DNA of 64,000 nt from Domibacillus mangrovi (GTDB lineage: Bacteria > Bacillota > Bacilli > Bacillales > Domibacillaceae). How positions within the stretch are numbered: the stretch's first letter is position 1; every line of letters starts with the position of its first letter. Location: contig NZ_MRWQ01000005.1 of the NCBI RefSeq assembly GCF_001906925.1, positions 1 to 64,000 of the forward strand. Direction: 5' to 3'. The notes beneath the pieces were generated by a model. The model ran no database searches, was not told the origin of the DNA, and saw nothing but the letters and a program-made list of their open reading frames with translations. The position numbers and the translations under genes were made by a program. Shown piece by piece: positions 14,936 to 25,500 of this stretch.

Positions 14936-15715
14936 TTATTTTACTTTGCTCATTCGATGTAACATAGACCACACTTCTTCTCTCGTCACAGGACGTTGCG
15001 GGTATGTCCCGTCGCTAATACCATTTTCCTTCGCCCACTTCTGTGCTTCTTCAAAACGCGGTGAAGGTGCTGCGTCTTTTTTGTATTCCACTTCCCTTAC
15101 CTCCTTTTCGCTTGATGTAACTTGACCTGATCCTGACACAACTGTGCTTGAGCCTGTCACAGATTTAGGAGTTACACCGATTGCTTTTGCGATTCCATCA
15201 GCTGTTGCCTGGCATAACGCATTGAGGTACATCTGATTATTAATTAAATTCATATCCTCTTTATTGTCGATGAATGCCATTTCGAGTAGCAAGGCTGTTG
15301 CTTTCGTCCCTCTTAACACCGCTAAATCGGGTCGCTTTTTAATCCCGCGATCTTTTACCTTGTATTCATCTAACACTTTTTTAATTTCCGCATGAACAAT
15401 GTTAGCTTCCTTGTTTGGTGAATACACCAGCGTTTCATAACCTGTTCCCCCACCAGCGTTTAAATGGATCGAAATAAACAGCTTTGCACCTGTTTTGTTC
15501 GATACCGCACAGCGGGCTGTTAAATCTCGGCTTTTATCTGAATTTAAGGCTTTATCAGTTGTACGTGTAAAAACAACCTTTACACCCTTCGGCAGACGTT
15601 TTGCGATTTCACGACCGATTGTTGCTGCATATTGGTATTCTTGACCATACTTGACAGCTCCCGGATCTGGAAGGCCGTGCCCAAAATCGATGACGACAAC
15701 GATTTCTTTACTCAT
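14936..15715 (-). CDS. Endolysin: N-acetylmuramoyl-L-alanine amidase (Amidase_3)
   Basis: A 259-residue phage lysin. Residues 1-180 are an Amidase_3 domain: zinc ligands are placed in VVIDFGHG (His13) and FISIHLNAGG, with the catalytic glutamate in ALLLEMAFIDN. It cleaves the MurNAc-L-Ala bond of peptidoglycan. A linker rich in Ser/Gly/Val leads to a C-terminal helical segment (FEEAQKWAKENGISDGTYPQ...EEVWSMLHRM) that looks like a single SLH-type or wall-binding repeat. ATGA overlap with the holin gene and AAGGAGGG upstream fix the start. It forms the lysis cassette with the two genes before it. Confidence 0.92.
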   Translation of the reverse strand: MSKEIVVVIDFGHGLPDPGAVKYGQEYQYAATIGREIAKRLPKGVKVVFTRTTDKALNSDKSRDLTARCAVSNKTGAKLFISIHLNAGGGTGYETLVYSPNKEANIVHAEIKKVLDEYKVKDRGIKKRPDLAVLRGTKATALLLEMAFIDNKEDMNLINNQMYLNALCQATADGIAKAIGVTPKSVTGSSTVVSGSGQVTSSEKEVREVEYKKDAAPSPRFEEAQKWAKENGISDGTYPQRPVTREEVWSMLHRMSKVK

Positions 15716-15951
15716 TTCAAACCCTCCTTCTTCAATATCTCTTCATTCCGGCGTGCTTTACGAGTGATTGCATTGTTTTGCCACCACGCCCATACAGATG
15801 CAACCACCGTGAGTAAAATCGTGATAAAGTTCTCTACCTGCTCATTTTCAAACGGCAGTGGGGAAAATCCGATGAGCACTAATGTCTGATTTAAAAGTGC
15901 AACAAAAAGAACGACCGTACGCACGATCGTTCCGTTATCAATATTTTTCAT
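15712..15951 (-). CDS. Phage holin, SPP1/XhlB-type
   Basis: A 79-residue membrane protein: two hydrophobic helices (VRTVVLFVALLNQTLVLIGF and FITILLTVVASVWAWWQNN) and a basic tail (ITRKARRNEEILKK), as in SPP1-type holins. It is expected to form membrane lesions that let the amidase reach the wall. Overlaps the amidase start by 4 nt. Confidence 0.9.
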   Translation of the reverse strand: MKNIDNGTIVRTVVLFVALLNQTLVLIGFSPLPFENEQVENFITILLTVVASVWAWWQNNAITRKARRNEEILKKEGLK

Positions 15952-15958
15952 ATTTAAT

Positions 15959-16312
15959 TTATCCTCCTCTGTTGATTAACATAACAATCGCCGTTATGAT
16001 TCCGGCTAAACCTCCCGTCCCCAAAACACCACTTGCTACCCCAACGATAATTTTTTCTCGCGTATCCAGCTGTTTTAATTTAATGTCTTTTTTAGATTCC
16101 GTTTCCGCTGTTACTTGATTTAGGTAATGATCTGCAAAAGGTTTTAACAATTCTCTTGTTTCTTTTCCATCTTTCATCACGGTTAATTCTAAGCTCGTTT
16201 GCGACGCCTTAATCGATTCGACTTGTTTCGTAAAATCAATCTGTGCATCTTCCACTCTTTTGAGCCGTGGCAAAATATCCTCTTTGATCAGCTGCTCATG
16301 TTCTTGTAGCAT
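15959..16312 (-). CDS. Holin-associated coiled-coil membrane protein (XhlA-like)
   Basis: A 117-residue protein starting at the ATG after TTGGAGGCG (16312). Residues 1-85 are a coiled coil (EHEQLIKEDILPRLKRVEDA...), followed by a single glycine-rich transmembrane helix (IIVGVASGVLGTGGLAGIIT) and a short tail. This is the layout of XhlA/BhlA-type lysis accessory proteins which act with XhlB holins. Family by architecture rather than motif. Confidence 0.7.
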   Translation of the reverse strand: MLQEHEQLIKEDILPRLKRVEDAQIDFTKQVESIKASQTSLELTVMKDGKETRELLKPFADHYLNQVTAETESKKDIKLKQLDTREKIIVGVASGVLGTGGLAGIITAIVMLINRGG

Positions 16313-16365
16313 GTCATTCGCCTCCAATGATGAACCCCTCACTCTCCTATATGAAAATCTATATA

Positions 16366-16394
16366 AAAAGAGCGCCCGAGATGGGCACTCTTTA
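16366..16394 (-). terminator. Terminator between tail-fibre and lysis genes
   Basis: Minus strand AGAGTGCCC / GGGCGCTCT then TTTTTATA. Read-through must feed the lysis cassette, or a promoter lies just beyond; none is clear. Confidence 0.75.
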
Positions 16395-16544
16395 CTTGGA
16401 CTCTATTTTTTTCTGTTTTTCCGATTCTAACTCTTCTATTCTCTTTTCCGCAACGATTAGTTTCGCTGTTGCAAATGCTTTTTCTTTCATCAGTTTTTTA
16501 TTTTCTTCTGCCATCAATCCGAATGCGATTTCCACTTCAGTCAT
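16392..16544 (-). CDS. Small coiled-coil phage protein (50 aa)
   Basis: Minus strand MTEVEIAFGLMAEENKKLMK ... RIEELESEKQKKIESK, a continuous amphipathic helix. AAAGGGGGA sits 7 nt before the ATG. It lies between the FN3 tail-fibre gene and the lysis genes, the place of XkdX-like small proteins, but it lacks an XkdX signature. Confidence 0.7.
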   Translation of the reverse strand: MTEVEIAFGLMAEENKKLMKEKAFATAKLIVAEKRIEELESEKQKKIESK

Positions 16545-16558
16545 TTGATAATCCCCCT

Positions 16559-17746
16559 TTAAATCAGTGAATTCAAGCTATCTCTTAATCCATTTAACTG
16601 ACCCGGTGTTATAAGTGTGCCTTTCGATACCGCTATCGGAAGAGTAACGGGTGGACTCATATCAGCTATCTTAGACCTGGCATCATTAAACTGATAGGCA
16701 TACGCTATCCCATCACCTACTACGATATCGAAACCATATGAACTCCATCCTTTGTATACCCTCACCTGATTAATTTTCGCCATTAACGCATTCCATTCGT
16801 AAGCAGTCGTTTTAAAATCCACGCTAGTCTTCAGCGTGTTCCACTCAAATTTTGATGGTGCATTGGATAACGTTCTACCTGTTACGACAGAAGACCACGG
16901 CCCGAATGTACTGCCTTGATAACCACGCACCCTGAAGTGATAATCGGTAACAGGTTCTAATCCCGTTACTTCATGGCTATTGTCGTTTTGGCTATAGGCC
17001 GAATACAACCATATGCTGGATGTTGTCTTTTTGTATTGGACTTCGTAATACCAAGCGTTTGAAGCGTATGTCCAGTTAGCTGTTATTGCATTATTCTTAA
17101 AATCAGATAAAGTAACGCTAGGAGTCCCAACTATAATCGGGGCTGATCCACTCGTGAAATATAATCTCACCCATGAACTATCGCCGCCATTCCCCCGTAA
17201 CCTTACCTCTATCCAATAGCTTGTATCATAATTCGGAACGGTGAATGTCATTCTGTGAAAATCCGTATAAGGACTGACACTATACGTATAATCAGGATAT
17301 CCAGTTATCCAACTCACATCGTATTCAATAGAAGTTGCTTGATTTAACCATTCTGCCTCAATTGTAATATCTTTTCCTGTTAAGGCGTATTGAGACAGCA
17401 TTACAGACGATGGCGGATCAACAGCGGGCAGTGAATGAGTTGTTTGTCTGTAATAGCCGGTACTTGGTATTCTTACAATCGTACCGAATGAGTTATATCG
17501 CGCTTCTGCATAAAAATTATATGCTGATCCGGGGGTTAAGCCCGAAAAACGTTGCTGGCCTGTTCTAAAAGCGCCTATTGATCCACCTGATCCACTATTA
17601 TTACGCACATCAAATCTTTGCCCTGTTTCGATGCATATAACATCAATTTGATAGTAAAGAGACGGGTTGTATTGTAAATCCTGCACAATAATATCTAAAT
17701 ATGTCTCACCGATCCCGCCTACATCGGGCGTTCGTAAATAAGCCAT
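16559..17746 (-). CDS. Tail-fibre protein with fibronectin type III repeats
   Basis: A 395-residue structural protein. At least one clear FN3 domain at about 205-295 (VTLSDFKNNAITANWTYASN ... YHFRVRGYQGSTFGPWSS), with similar repeats before it at 1-110 and 110-205. The C-terminal 100 residues (EWNTLKTSVDFKTTAYEWNA...) are unassigned. FN3 repeats are common in Siphoviridae baseplate and fibre proteins and may mediate weak carbohydrate contacts. Start after GGGGGTGAG; separated by 4 bp from the tail endopeptidase gene. Confidence 0.8.
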   Translation of the reverse strand: MAYLRTPDVGGIGETYLDIIVQDLQYNPSLYYQIDVICIETGQRFDVRNNSGSGGSIGAFRTGQQRFSGLTPGSAYNFYAEARYNSFGTIVRIPSTGYYRQTTHSLPAVDPPSSVMLSQYALTGKDITIEAEWLNQATSIEYDVSWITGYPDYTYSVSPYTDFHRMTFTVPNYDTSYWIEVRLRGNGGDSSWVRLYFTSGSAPIIVGTPSVTLSDFKNNAITANWTYASNAWYYEVQYKKTTSSIWLYSAYSQNDNSHEVTGLEPVTDYHFRVRGYQGSTFGPWSSVVTGRTLSNAPSKFEWNTLKTSVDFKTTAYEWNALMAKINQVRVYKGWSSYGFDIVVGDGIAYAYQFNDARSKIADMSPPVTLPIAVSKGTLITPGQLNGLRDSLNSLI

Positions 17747-17750
17747 CTAC

Positions 17751-19334
17751 TCACCCCCATCTCGCAGGTGGTGCATGAGTACCCCAGTCAACACTTGTTG
17801 CCGAGTAAAAGCTTACTGCTCCGGCGAAGTATGTGCCGCCCTGCATCGTAATCGTCCCGGAATCCAATGTTAATGAATCGATGCCACTTGAATAAATCCA
17901 AGCGTCCGTGCCATTAAATTTAACTGCCTTTGTTTTCCCGTTTCCAGATGTACCGAGTTCAATTGAATCCGCAACTCTCACAATGCCATTTAAATCAATA
18001 TTCTGTGCTGAAATCTTTACTGCAGCGGCTGTCTGATTAATGCGGGATATCATCTCAATCCCGTTATAATCCGTATAGCTGACTTTGCTGCTGATTTCTC
18101 CCGCGTTAAACTGTACTTGTGTTTCCAGCTCTCCAAAATTCTCATCGATCTTTTGAACTTCAAGGGTTATACTGTCTGCTAATTGAGTGATCCGACTATT
18201 TGCCGTTAAAATATCACCGTCAAGGCGCCCAACTTCGGACGTAATGCGGTCAGATTCAATTTGGATACGTGCGTACGCTTCAAGAACTTCACCATCCAAC
18301 CGCTCAACCTCAAATGTAATTCGTTCATTTGTTTGTTCGATTTTCGAGCGGAATTCACGCTTATTTTTATCAATTTCCACTTTGGTTTCGACGAGCACAT
18401 CTGAAAATGTCGCTTTGACGTTCGAAAGCGTGACAATCAAGCCGTCTTTCTTAAATGGATTACCTTTCCGCTTCATGACCCGTGTTTTAAACTCTATTCC
18501 CATTGGCTCATAAATCAGCCAGATGCGGTCACCCAGTCCCGGCACATCTTCATAACCCTGTGCATTCATTTGGGAAACAGACACATCAATCGATATTTGT
18601 GGTAGGTACCGTTCACCAAGTTCCTGTTTGGCAAATTCAAGCAAACTTTCTGTTGAGGTCATTTCATCATTTGTGACCGGTTCGGCGTATCGTGGACCAT
18701 ACAAATCGTACGTCGGTGCCCGATATTCTACAGTAACACCATTTCCACCAGTGGCTTTAATCGCTGTAAAAAGGTCCGTTGTATCCACGGAACGCGTTAA
18801 CTCTTTAATATTGTGTTTATACCGGTACTGAAAGTCCTCATCCTTACCGATCTGCTGCGCAAAAATCAAATGCTTATCCGGCATAATCCTGACTTCACAT
18901 TTGAGTGTTTCACACATTAAGCGAATAAGCTGCACCACATTGCTGTTGCCGAATGCGTTCAGAAACAACTGTGGTGGAAGATCACCCTGCACCTCGAATG
19001 TCCATCCGGTACCGGCAAGAATAAAGGCTGCCTGTTCCTCTGCTGTCCGAGTACCCCCTTGAATGCCCTCTACAAAATGATGAAGCAAATCAAAGAACGT
19101 ACTATTGGTTTGCACCGTTTTGCTGTTTCGTTTATGGGTCAGGTCTTTTACCCGAAAGCTCTGCCCTTTCAGATCAATGATTGATTCTTCATTTAACAAA
19201 TCATAACCCGGATCGTCATTTAAAAAAGAAGTGAGCGAGAGCGTAAATGCTCCGTTCACTTCTTCCTCTAAATTCGCATTTTGAATATGGTTAAGCGGCT
19301 CACACCGCCCATCTAAATGTGTGACTGATAGCAA
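17751..19334 (-). CDS. Tail-associated lysin/spike (prophage tail endopeptidase family)
   Basis: A 527-residue tail tip protein from a TTG at 19334, chosen because AGAGGTG precedes it and the longer frame overlaps the baseplate gene and lacks a ribosome site. Residues 1-330 show the Gp37-like/prophage tail endopeptidase fold (SVTHLDGRCEPLNHIQNANL; later VPGLGDRIWLIYEPMGIEFK). Residues 345-440 contain repeated coiled-coil heptads (ERITFEVERLDGEV, DRITSEVGRLDGDI, DSITLEVQKIDENF). The C-terminus is a beta-rich tip (VRVADSIELGTSGNGKTKAV). It forms the tail tip hub with Dit and TMP. Confidence 0.8.
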   Translation of the reverse strand: MLSVTHLDGRCEPLNHIQNANLEEEVNGAFTLSLTSFLNDDPGYDLLNEESIIDLKGQSFRVKDLTHKRNSKTVQTNSTFFDLLHHFVEGIQGGTRTAEEQAAFILAGTGWTFEVQGDLPPQLFLNAFGNSNVVQLIRLMCETLKCEVRIMPDKHLIFAQQIGKDEDFQYRYKHNIKELTRSVDTTDLFTAIKATGGNGVTVEYRAPTYDLYGPRYAEPVTNDEMTSTESLLEFAKQELGERYLPQISIDVSVSQMNAQGYEDVPGLGDRIWLIYEPMGIEFKTRVMKRKGNPFKKDGLIVTLSNVKATFSDVLVETKVEIDKNKREFRSKIEQTNERITFEVERLDGEVLEAYARIQIESDRITSEVGRLDGDILTANSRITQLADSITLEVQKIDENFGELETQVQFNAGEISSKVSYTDYNGIEMISRINQTAAAVKISAQNIDLNGIVRVADSIELGTSGNGKTKAVKFNGTDAWIYSSGIDSLTLDSGTITMQGGTYFAGAVSFYSATSVDWGTHAPPARWG

Positions 19335-19362
19335 ATAATCACCTCTTTTCAGTTTTTTATAT

Positions 19363-19395
19363 ATCAAAACGAGCGCCCGGATGGATGCTCTTACA
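19363..19395 (-). terminator. Weak hairpin between baseplate and tail-tip genes
   Basis: Minus strand GAGCATCCATCCGGGCGCTC then GTTTTGATATATAAAAA. It resembles the terminator at 16366 (shared GGGCGCTC) but is less stable, so partial termination is likely. Confidence 0.4.
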
Positions 19396-19410
19396 TAAGC
19401 ATAAAAAAAT

Positions 19411-21717
19411 TCAACTTTGTACGCTCTCCATATAGCCAACCCATTCAGACAATGTAATGACTTCGATCTCGTCTCGCTTCGTGTACAGGTAATCCAGAAT
19501 TTGTGTAAAATTGGCTGTTGAATAGTACATGCCATATGGATCTGCAGGCGGCGTATCTGCGATAAGGTGATTGGTAAACACGATGGTTCCACCTGCCGCG
19601 ATGGTTGTATTAATGTCCGCGATAACAGAAGCGGGTGTCACACCATCAATCAGATTTCGCGTTTTCCCGCGCATTTTGTCCGGTATGACGTTTGAGTCGA
19701 TCCCTTCCACTAAAGAACGGGCATAGCGTAACGTGTTTCGGAAGTCGAGATCTGCCGCAATGTTTATATGGCCTCCATAAGGATAGGCCAATATTTCAGA
19801 CGCCCGTGTCCAACCCTCATTGTTCAGCCAATCGCGGCACTGTTCAACCTGTGAAACGGCCGCCGCCGCTGTGCCATTGTTCAAGTTTGGATGGCTATAC
19901 GTGTGATTGAAAAGATCCCATCCGTACTCATAAAGGTGAGCAAATTGATTGTACGACATCACTTTTTCGTAAGCAGGATCAACAATTTCATCTATCCAAG
20001 TAGGTACCACCCCAATGTTCCCCCGGAATCCGCGTACTTGAAGAAGCGGGAACGCCTTTGTATATTGCGATAACCAACCATCATCAAACGTAAAAATAGC
20101 TTTCGCCTTGCCTTTTTTGTAGCCAACCATGCTATCAAAAGTAAGTTCACAGCCACCTGTTTCTGCCGGAATGGCCCGGATCTGCATAGATGTTTTTGCC
20201 GTGCTTAAGTCGGCCACACCCTCGACTATATAACTAGCTGTATCAATAATGAGCTCGTTCCATCCCTCGGAAAGTTTGCCCTCTCCGATTCGGTAGGAAA
20301 TGAAGTTTGTATAATCTGCTGTCTCGGCAAAATACAATTCAAGATCCACAATATTGTGAGCATTAACCACGAACAGGTTCACGCGGATCGTTTCCGTTCG
20401 GGAAAGATCAATCGGCATCAAATTGTTATTTCGAATGGCCGTCATATTGCTATCTCCCATGTCCATAAGGATTTTGACACCTTGACGCGCGTTCCGCATA
20501 TGTTCCGTATCCACCTCCATTCGATCACCGTATCGCTTTGCCCATGAACCAAAATCAGAGCCTGTCAGTAAAACTATGCCTTCCGTATTCGCAGGATCAA
20601 AAGGCGCTTCATTGTTTTCAGCCTTTAATGCTTTCCCGTTTATGTATACATCACCCTTAAAATAAGATTTCCCTTCCGGTGTCGATCTAAAGGTTTCTGT
20701 CCGGGTAATACCGTCAAAATAATCAAGAACAAACGGGCGCAGTTTCCCGCTGCCCCGCGCCTGTATCCGGATCCCAGCCTGCCGGGAATCGACATATCCG
20801 TTATTGTAAATGTCCATAAATTCCGGGCCGCCCGATTCCCCGTCTACTTCACGCATAAGGGCAATTGTGGCTTCGTTCCCATTGTTCTCATTCGGTTCCG
20901 GTGATACGATTTCCATAACTGTATGCGTTATTCCTTTGCTTTTCACACGGTACAGCTTTGTGTCTTCCCCTGGTAACTCGTAGCCCCCTGTTGCAAAGTC
21001 CGGATCGATGTCGGCTTTACCGGCTAACTGTTGAGTAAGAGCAGCTACTGGACCCGGTGTTAATTCCCGAATATATGTCCACGAACCATTCAAATATCGA
21101 TACACTTTTCCATCGTCCAGCGTCTGTGTTTCGTCTCCGGTCGCCGGTGTAGGATAGGTTGTTGCAATGGTTGCAAAGTTAGCGACTGGCATGAGTGGAT
21201 TACTTTTGGCTGAGTCAGCTGCTTCAAGCGCAACTACTTTGGCCTGCTCCGCTTCAGCCGCTTTCTCCATTGCAAAATTACCGGCATCTGTTACTGTCTC
21301 TGAAGCTTCCGCCACTTCTAAAAACAGCTTTTGTAGCATCGGATAGCCCGATCCATTTTCAAAGTGAGGGCCGAGAGATTCTCTAAAATATATTTTCAGT
21401 TTTAACGTGGTAAGACGCTGTTCCCCAGCGTAGAATTGCAATTCAAGATCGCCGAAACCTGGAACTGCCATTTCTTCTGCACCTAACTCATACATAATGA
21501 TATTATCAACATTGGTTAATAAGCTTGAAATATCAATTCCATCCGGTCGCTTATAAACGGCGTTGATTCGTTCAATGTTAGAAAGATCAGCATTTGCTCC
21601 ATCATTTTTGATGATGAATTCCAAAACATTCGTGTCATTCTGTGTAAAATACGGCACCGGCACAACGGATTTACTCCGCATATCGATCGTGATGGTTTGC
21701 TTATTTTGTACGTTCAT
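19411..21717 (-). CDS. Baseplate protein: BppU-like N-terminus fused to polysaccharide deacetylase
   Basis: A 768-residue protein. Residues 1-115 match BppU-type baseplate upper proteins (NVQNKQTITIDMRSKSVVPV; FIIKNDGANADLSNIERINA). A coiled coil/alanine-rich neck follows (about 130-175), then a beta-rich middle. Residues 540-765 are a NodB-type polysaccharide deacetylase: the motif 1 pair TFDDGW (about 544) and the metal-binding HTYSH (about 604) are both present, as is a late TNHL motif. It would remove acetyl groups from wall or surface glycans during adsorption. Start after GAGGTGG. Confidence 0.85.
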   Translation of the reverse strand: MNVQNKQTITIDMRSKSVVPVPYFTQNDTNVLEFIIKNDGANADLSNIERINAVYKRPDGIDISSLLTNVDNIIMYELGAEEMAVPGFGDLELQFYAGEQRLTTLKLKIYFRESLGPHFENGSGYPMLQKLFLEVAEASETVTDAGNFAMEKAAEAEQAKVVALEAADSAKSNPLMPVANFATIATTYPTPATGDETQTLDDGKVYRYLNGSWTYIRELTPGPVAALTQQLAGKADIDPDFATGGYELPGEDTKLYRVKSKGITHTVMEIVSPEPNENNGNEATIALMREVDGESGGPEFMDIYNNGYVDSRQAGIRIQARGSGKLRPFVLDYFDGITRTETFRSTPEGKSYFKGDVYINGKALKAENNEAPFDPANTEGIVLLTGSDFGSWAKRYGDRMEVDTEHMRNARQGVKILMDMGDSNMTAIRNNNLMPIDLSRTETIRVNLFVVNAHNIVDLELYFAETADYTNFISYRIGEGKLSEGWNELIIDTASYIVEGVADLSTAKTSMQIRAIPAETGGCELTFDSMVGYKKGKAKAIFTFDDGWLSQYTKAFPLLQVRGFRGNIGVVPTWIDEIVDPAYEKVMSYNQFAHLYEYGWDLFNHTYSHPNLNNGTAAAAVSQVEQCRDWLNNEGWTRASEILAYPYGGHINIAADLDFRNTLRYARSLVEGIDSNVIPDKMRGKTRNLIDGVTPASVIADINTTIAAGGTIVFTNHLIADTPPADPYGMYYSTANFTQILDYLYTKRDEIEVITLSEWVGYMESVQS

Positions 21718-21731
21718 TTTTCCACCTCATT

Positions 21732-22556
21732 TCAAAGATAATAGAACCGAAAATCAAAAGAGATTAAAAAATCAGCCGCGCCAGTAATAGAAAATTCATT
21801 CCATCCTGGAGCTAGGCTGATTAATTTTTTATTTGTATTGTTGAAAATGCTTTGGCCGTTTTTCAATGATTGGATGCCATCCAATAAAATGACTTCCTCT
21901 GCCGATGCTGATCCGCTCCATTGCCATTCATCATTGGTGGTCACATTTTTTATAATGGGATTATTGAGTGTTCCTTGCAGCTTGATTCTAAGTTCCATGC
22001 TGCGCGGATCCACCGTTTCATCTGAATCATTGAACACAAAAAAAGAACTGGTGTTAAATTCATATTGAATCGGTGGATCGAACGCATCGATCTTTCCCTC
22101 ACCAATACCATAATAATGCTCCATTTCCGGCCAATTAAGCGTTGTGCCAGGTGATTGTGCAAAAGGCGAGGCCGAGGTAAATTCAATTGAAAAATCACCC
22201 ATAACAGCTCTCTGATTAATAACGTACGGTGAATCTGTTTTAACACTCCAACGCTTGTACGGTTCTGACATTTTGGTGATAAAAAAAGCTTCTCGGCTAC
22301 TAAACAACCGAAAAATCTCATTTCGTGCTCTATCGAACGTATCTTTTGCCACCATGAAGAATTCTCCACGCATAGAGCGGCCTTCATATAGTGTTTCACC
22401 TTCAAGAAAACCATCCATTCCGTCTAGTTCTTCACGGACATGACGCGGAGACGGCGACTCTATTTGAAATAGTTTCGTGACGATCCCTTTATCATACAAA
22501 TCATAGCGCTCGCCATTCTGCCGCTCAATGATGAGATTATAAGGCGAATTCCACAT
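21732..22556 (-). CDS. Distal tail protein (Dit)
   Basis: A 274-residue Dit/tail-family protein (SPP1 gp19.1-like), starting MWNSPYNLIIERQNGERYDL. The N-terminal half has the Dit belt pattern (GMDGFLEGETLYEGRSMRGE; AFFITKMSEPYKRWSVK) and the C-terminal half a galectin-like domain ending FDFRFYYL. It forms the ring joining tail tube to tail tip. The ATG at 22556 lies 2 bp past the tape-measure stop; an in-frame GTG at 22565 is less likely. Confidence 0.88.
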   Translation of the reverse strand: MWNSPYNLIIERQNGERYDLYDKGIVTKLFQIESPSPRHVREELDGMDGFLEGETLYEGRSMRGEFFMVAKDTFDRARNEIFRLFSSREAFFITKMSEPYKRWSVKTDSPYVINQRAVMGDFSIEFTSASPFAQSPGTTLNWPEMEHYYGIGEGKIDAFDPPIQYEFNTSSFFVFNDSDETVDPRSMELRIKLQGTLNNPIIKNVTTNDEWQWSGSASAEEVILLDGIQSLKNGQSIFNNTNKKLISLAPGWNEFSITGAADFLISFDFRFYYL

Positions 22557-22558
22557 AG

Positions 22559-25500
22559 TTACCACAGACCTTTCACAATCTTTGCATTTTGATAATTGCC
22601 ACGCTGTCTATCGGATACAATCGGCTCCACAGACCTGCCCACAACCTCTTTATTCATTTCCACGGTCGTTTGTATCATGACACCTTCAAATGAATTAACC
22701 GAGCCGCGAAAACCGCTGAATGCATCACTAGAAATAGACGGCTTAAACCAATCAGCCATTGCAGTCGCGGTATTTACTGCATTATGTTCCATACCTGCGA
22801 TCCCATCGATCACGCCCTGTACGATGTTTTCACCCACCATGTATTTCATCCACCGTGAAGGGGATTTAATTACAAGTGACGTTGTGATGGCTTTTTTGAT
22901 CGTATCTGCAAGGTCCCGTGATATGCTGCCAAGTGGTGAGTTCATAGATTTCATGCCATCAATCAAGCCTTGTATCGCATTTTTACCGATATCAACTAGC
23001 TGTGCGCCCAGTGGATTAAAACCTTCTGTCACGACCGTTTTCAACCCCGCGACCTGTTCCTCAAACGTTTTATTAAGCGCTTGTAGTTCTGCTTCTGCTT
23101 CCGTATGAAGTTTCTGAATTTCCATCACTGTATCTAGGCGCATGCCTTCCATTTCCTGCGTGGCACGGTCGCGGGAAATCCGTGATTTTTCACTCCACAG
23201 ACCCTCGAATTGAGTTAATTCAGAATCCGTCATATCGTTAAGCGCTTTGATCTCCGCTAACGCTTGTGGCCCCATTTCTTGCAACTCTTTAATCAGGGCT
23301 TCATCCACACCGCGGCTTGCTAAAATATCAAGGTTGCTGTCAAAATTGTTTAGTGTCCAAACCTGACTGTGAAGGTTTTCAAGCAACGTCTCCGGATCGA
23401 TTTCTTCTGGACGTTCTACTACATCGAATAATCCAGCGAATCCTTTCAACGCATTGGTCCTGTCTGTTACCGCATTTTCATATTCTGCGTTAAGCCGGCG
23501 CTCTTCTTCCATTACACGATCATTGACTTCCTTCACCTTTGCCAAATACTCATCTTTCATCGACATCAATTCATCATGCAGTCGCTTCTTCGCTTCATTC
23601 AAGCGTTTTTCTGCCACAATGGACTCCACAGAGTTTTTCTTGAAATATTTCATGGATTCACGATACGTTGCAATTTCATCCATCAATGTCAGACGATTTT
23701 CTTCTTTCGCGCGGGCAACATAGTCATCGATCGCTTTTAGCCGTTCTTCCGCGCTTGCTTTAGACAACTCTGTAATTTGAGCCGCGGCCGCCTTTTCAGC
23801 TGCTACTTCTTTCTTCCCGTAATCCTCTCGAATTTTCCAAACAGCTTCTTTTTCTTTTTGCGTGAGATCCCGCTTCGCTTTCGAGGCTTTATCCTTAATC
23901 GCTTTAATTTTATCTGCTTCTTCTTTTTCGATTTTAATTAACTGATCAGACAGCGCTTTTCTGATTTTTGCTTCAGCTCCAGCGGAACTCGTTTTCTGAG
24001 CAAGATACTCTACTTTTTTCACATAAGTCGGGCGTCGATCCACAACTGGTGCTTCTTGTTTGACAGTCCCTTTATTGCTGCCGGTACCCGTTGCAGCCTG
24101 TATGCCATAGATCAGCTTTTGACCAATTTTGATTACATCCGGATTTTTAATTTTGTTCAGTTTGACTAAGTCTGACACAGTCGTTTTGAATTTTTTCGCA
24201 ATAGCCGTCAGTGTATCTCCGGCTTTCACGATATAGTTCATGGTATGAACCGCCGGTGTTTTTGTAGTAGGTACCACAGGTCCTTTCACAGCTCCGGTTA
24301 CTTTACCCACACCCGTTGCATAAGCAGGAATGCTGAGTGCTCCCGTTACTTCTTGGACTTTACCTGCAGCAGCTGTTTTGAAAGCACCGAGTTTTTCACC
24401 TGCTGTTTGCCATAATTCCAGCGCTCTTTTACGGAACCGCTGCGCATACGGAATAATGATCTCCGGTCCCGCTTCCCCAACTAAACCAAGATGCGGACTG
24501 TTAATCTCCCCACCTTCTGCATACGGCTTGTATCCACCACCACGCATCATGGATTTAATACCCGGATGATTGAGAACACCGCCGTACCTACCATCCATAT
24601 ATCGAATAGCAGCCAATGCGGAGTCTAGCGGATTCCGTCTGTTATTGTGGCCAGGATACTTCCAGCGATTAAATGTTTCCCCAATGATTTGAAAAAGACC
24701 GATAGAAGGATCACCGCGCTGTGCGTTAATATCCCACTTGTTAATTGCATTTGGATTGAAACTGGATTCCTTATCCGCAATTTTCATGAGTGGATCAAGT
24801 AACGTCATCGGTTTACCAAGCATTTTCAGCGCTTGCGTGATCGCCTGTCGTGCCATTTGTGCCCCGTTGCCGCTATAATTCGTGCCAAATCCATTAAAGT
24901 CAAAGCCACCTATGGAATCTGGATCAATCGCTTTTCCATTTTGACGGATTTCGAAATGAACGTGCGGTCCGGTACTGTCGCCCGTGCTTCCGACAAGCCC
25001 AATCGTTTGTCCTCTAGATACCGTGTCGCCTGCTTTTACTAGGTTTGCGCTGTTGTGACCGTAGAGATACTGCATTCCACCACTTTCAACAATGACGGCA
25101 TTGCCATAACCGCCCCGCGGTCCGGAGAAGACTACTTTCCCGCCAGATTGTGATTTAATCGGTGTGCCCATAGGTGCCGCATAGTCAACCCCTGCGTGAA
25201 GTTTCCCCCAACGCATACCAAATCCTGACGTACGCGTAAAGGCGCTTCCGAAATCCCAACCGCCGAGTTGTGGCAACTGACCGGCTACCCAATCAACCGC
25301 TTTGTCTTTGAGCATCCCTAGGCCGCCTTTTGCAATGTCACCAAATGATCCGCTGACACCCATATCAACAGCATAATGATCATAGACCTTCTTCATTAAC
25401 GACGATGGATCTTCAATGTAGGACCATACATCGAGCGCCAAATCTTTCACTTTCGTTACAGCAGACGAAACAGCTTCTTTTCCTTTTTCAACCCATTCAC

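Noticed and set aside
19335-19592. Upstream extension of the tail endopeptidase frame
   Set aside because: It overlaps the baseplate gene and a hairpin, has no ribosome site, and the family N-terminus begins right after the TTG at 19334.
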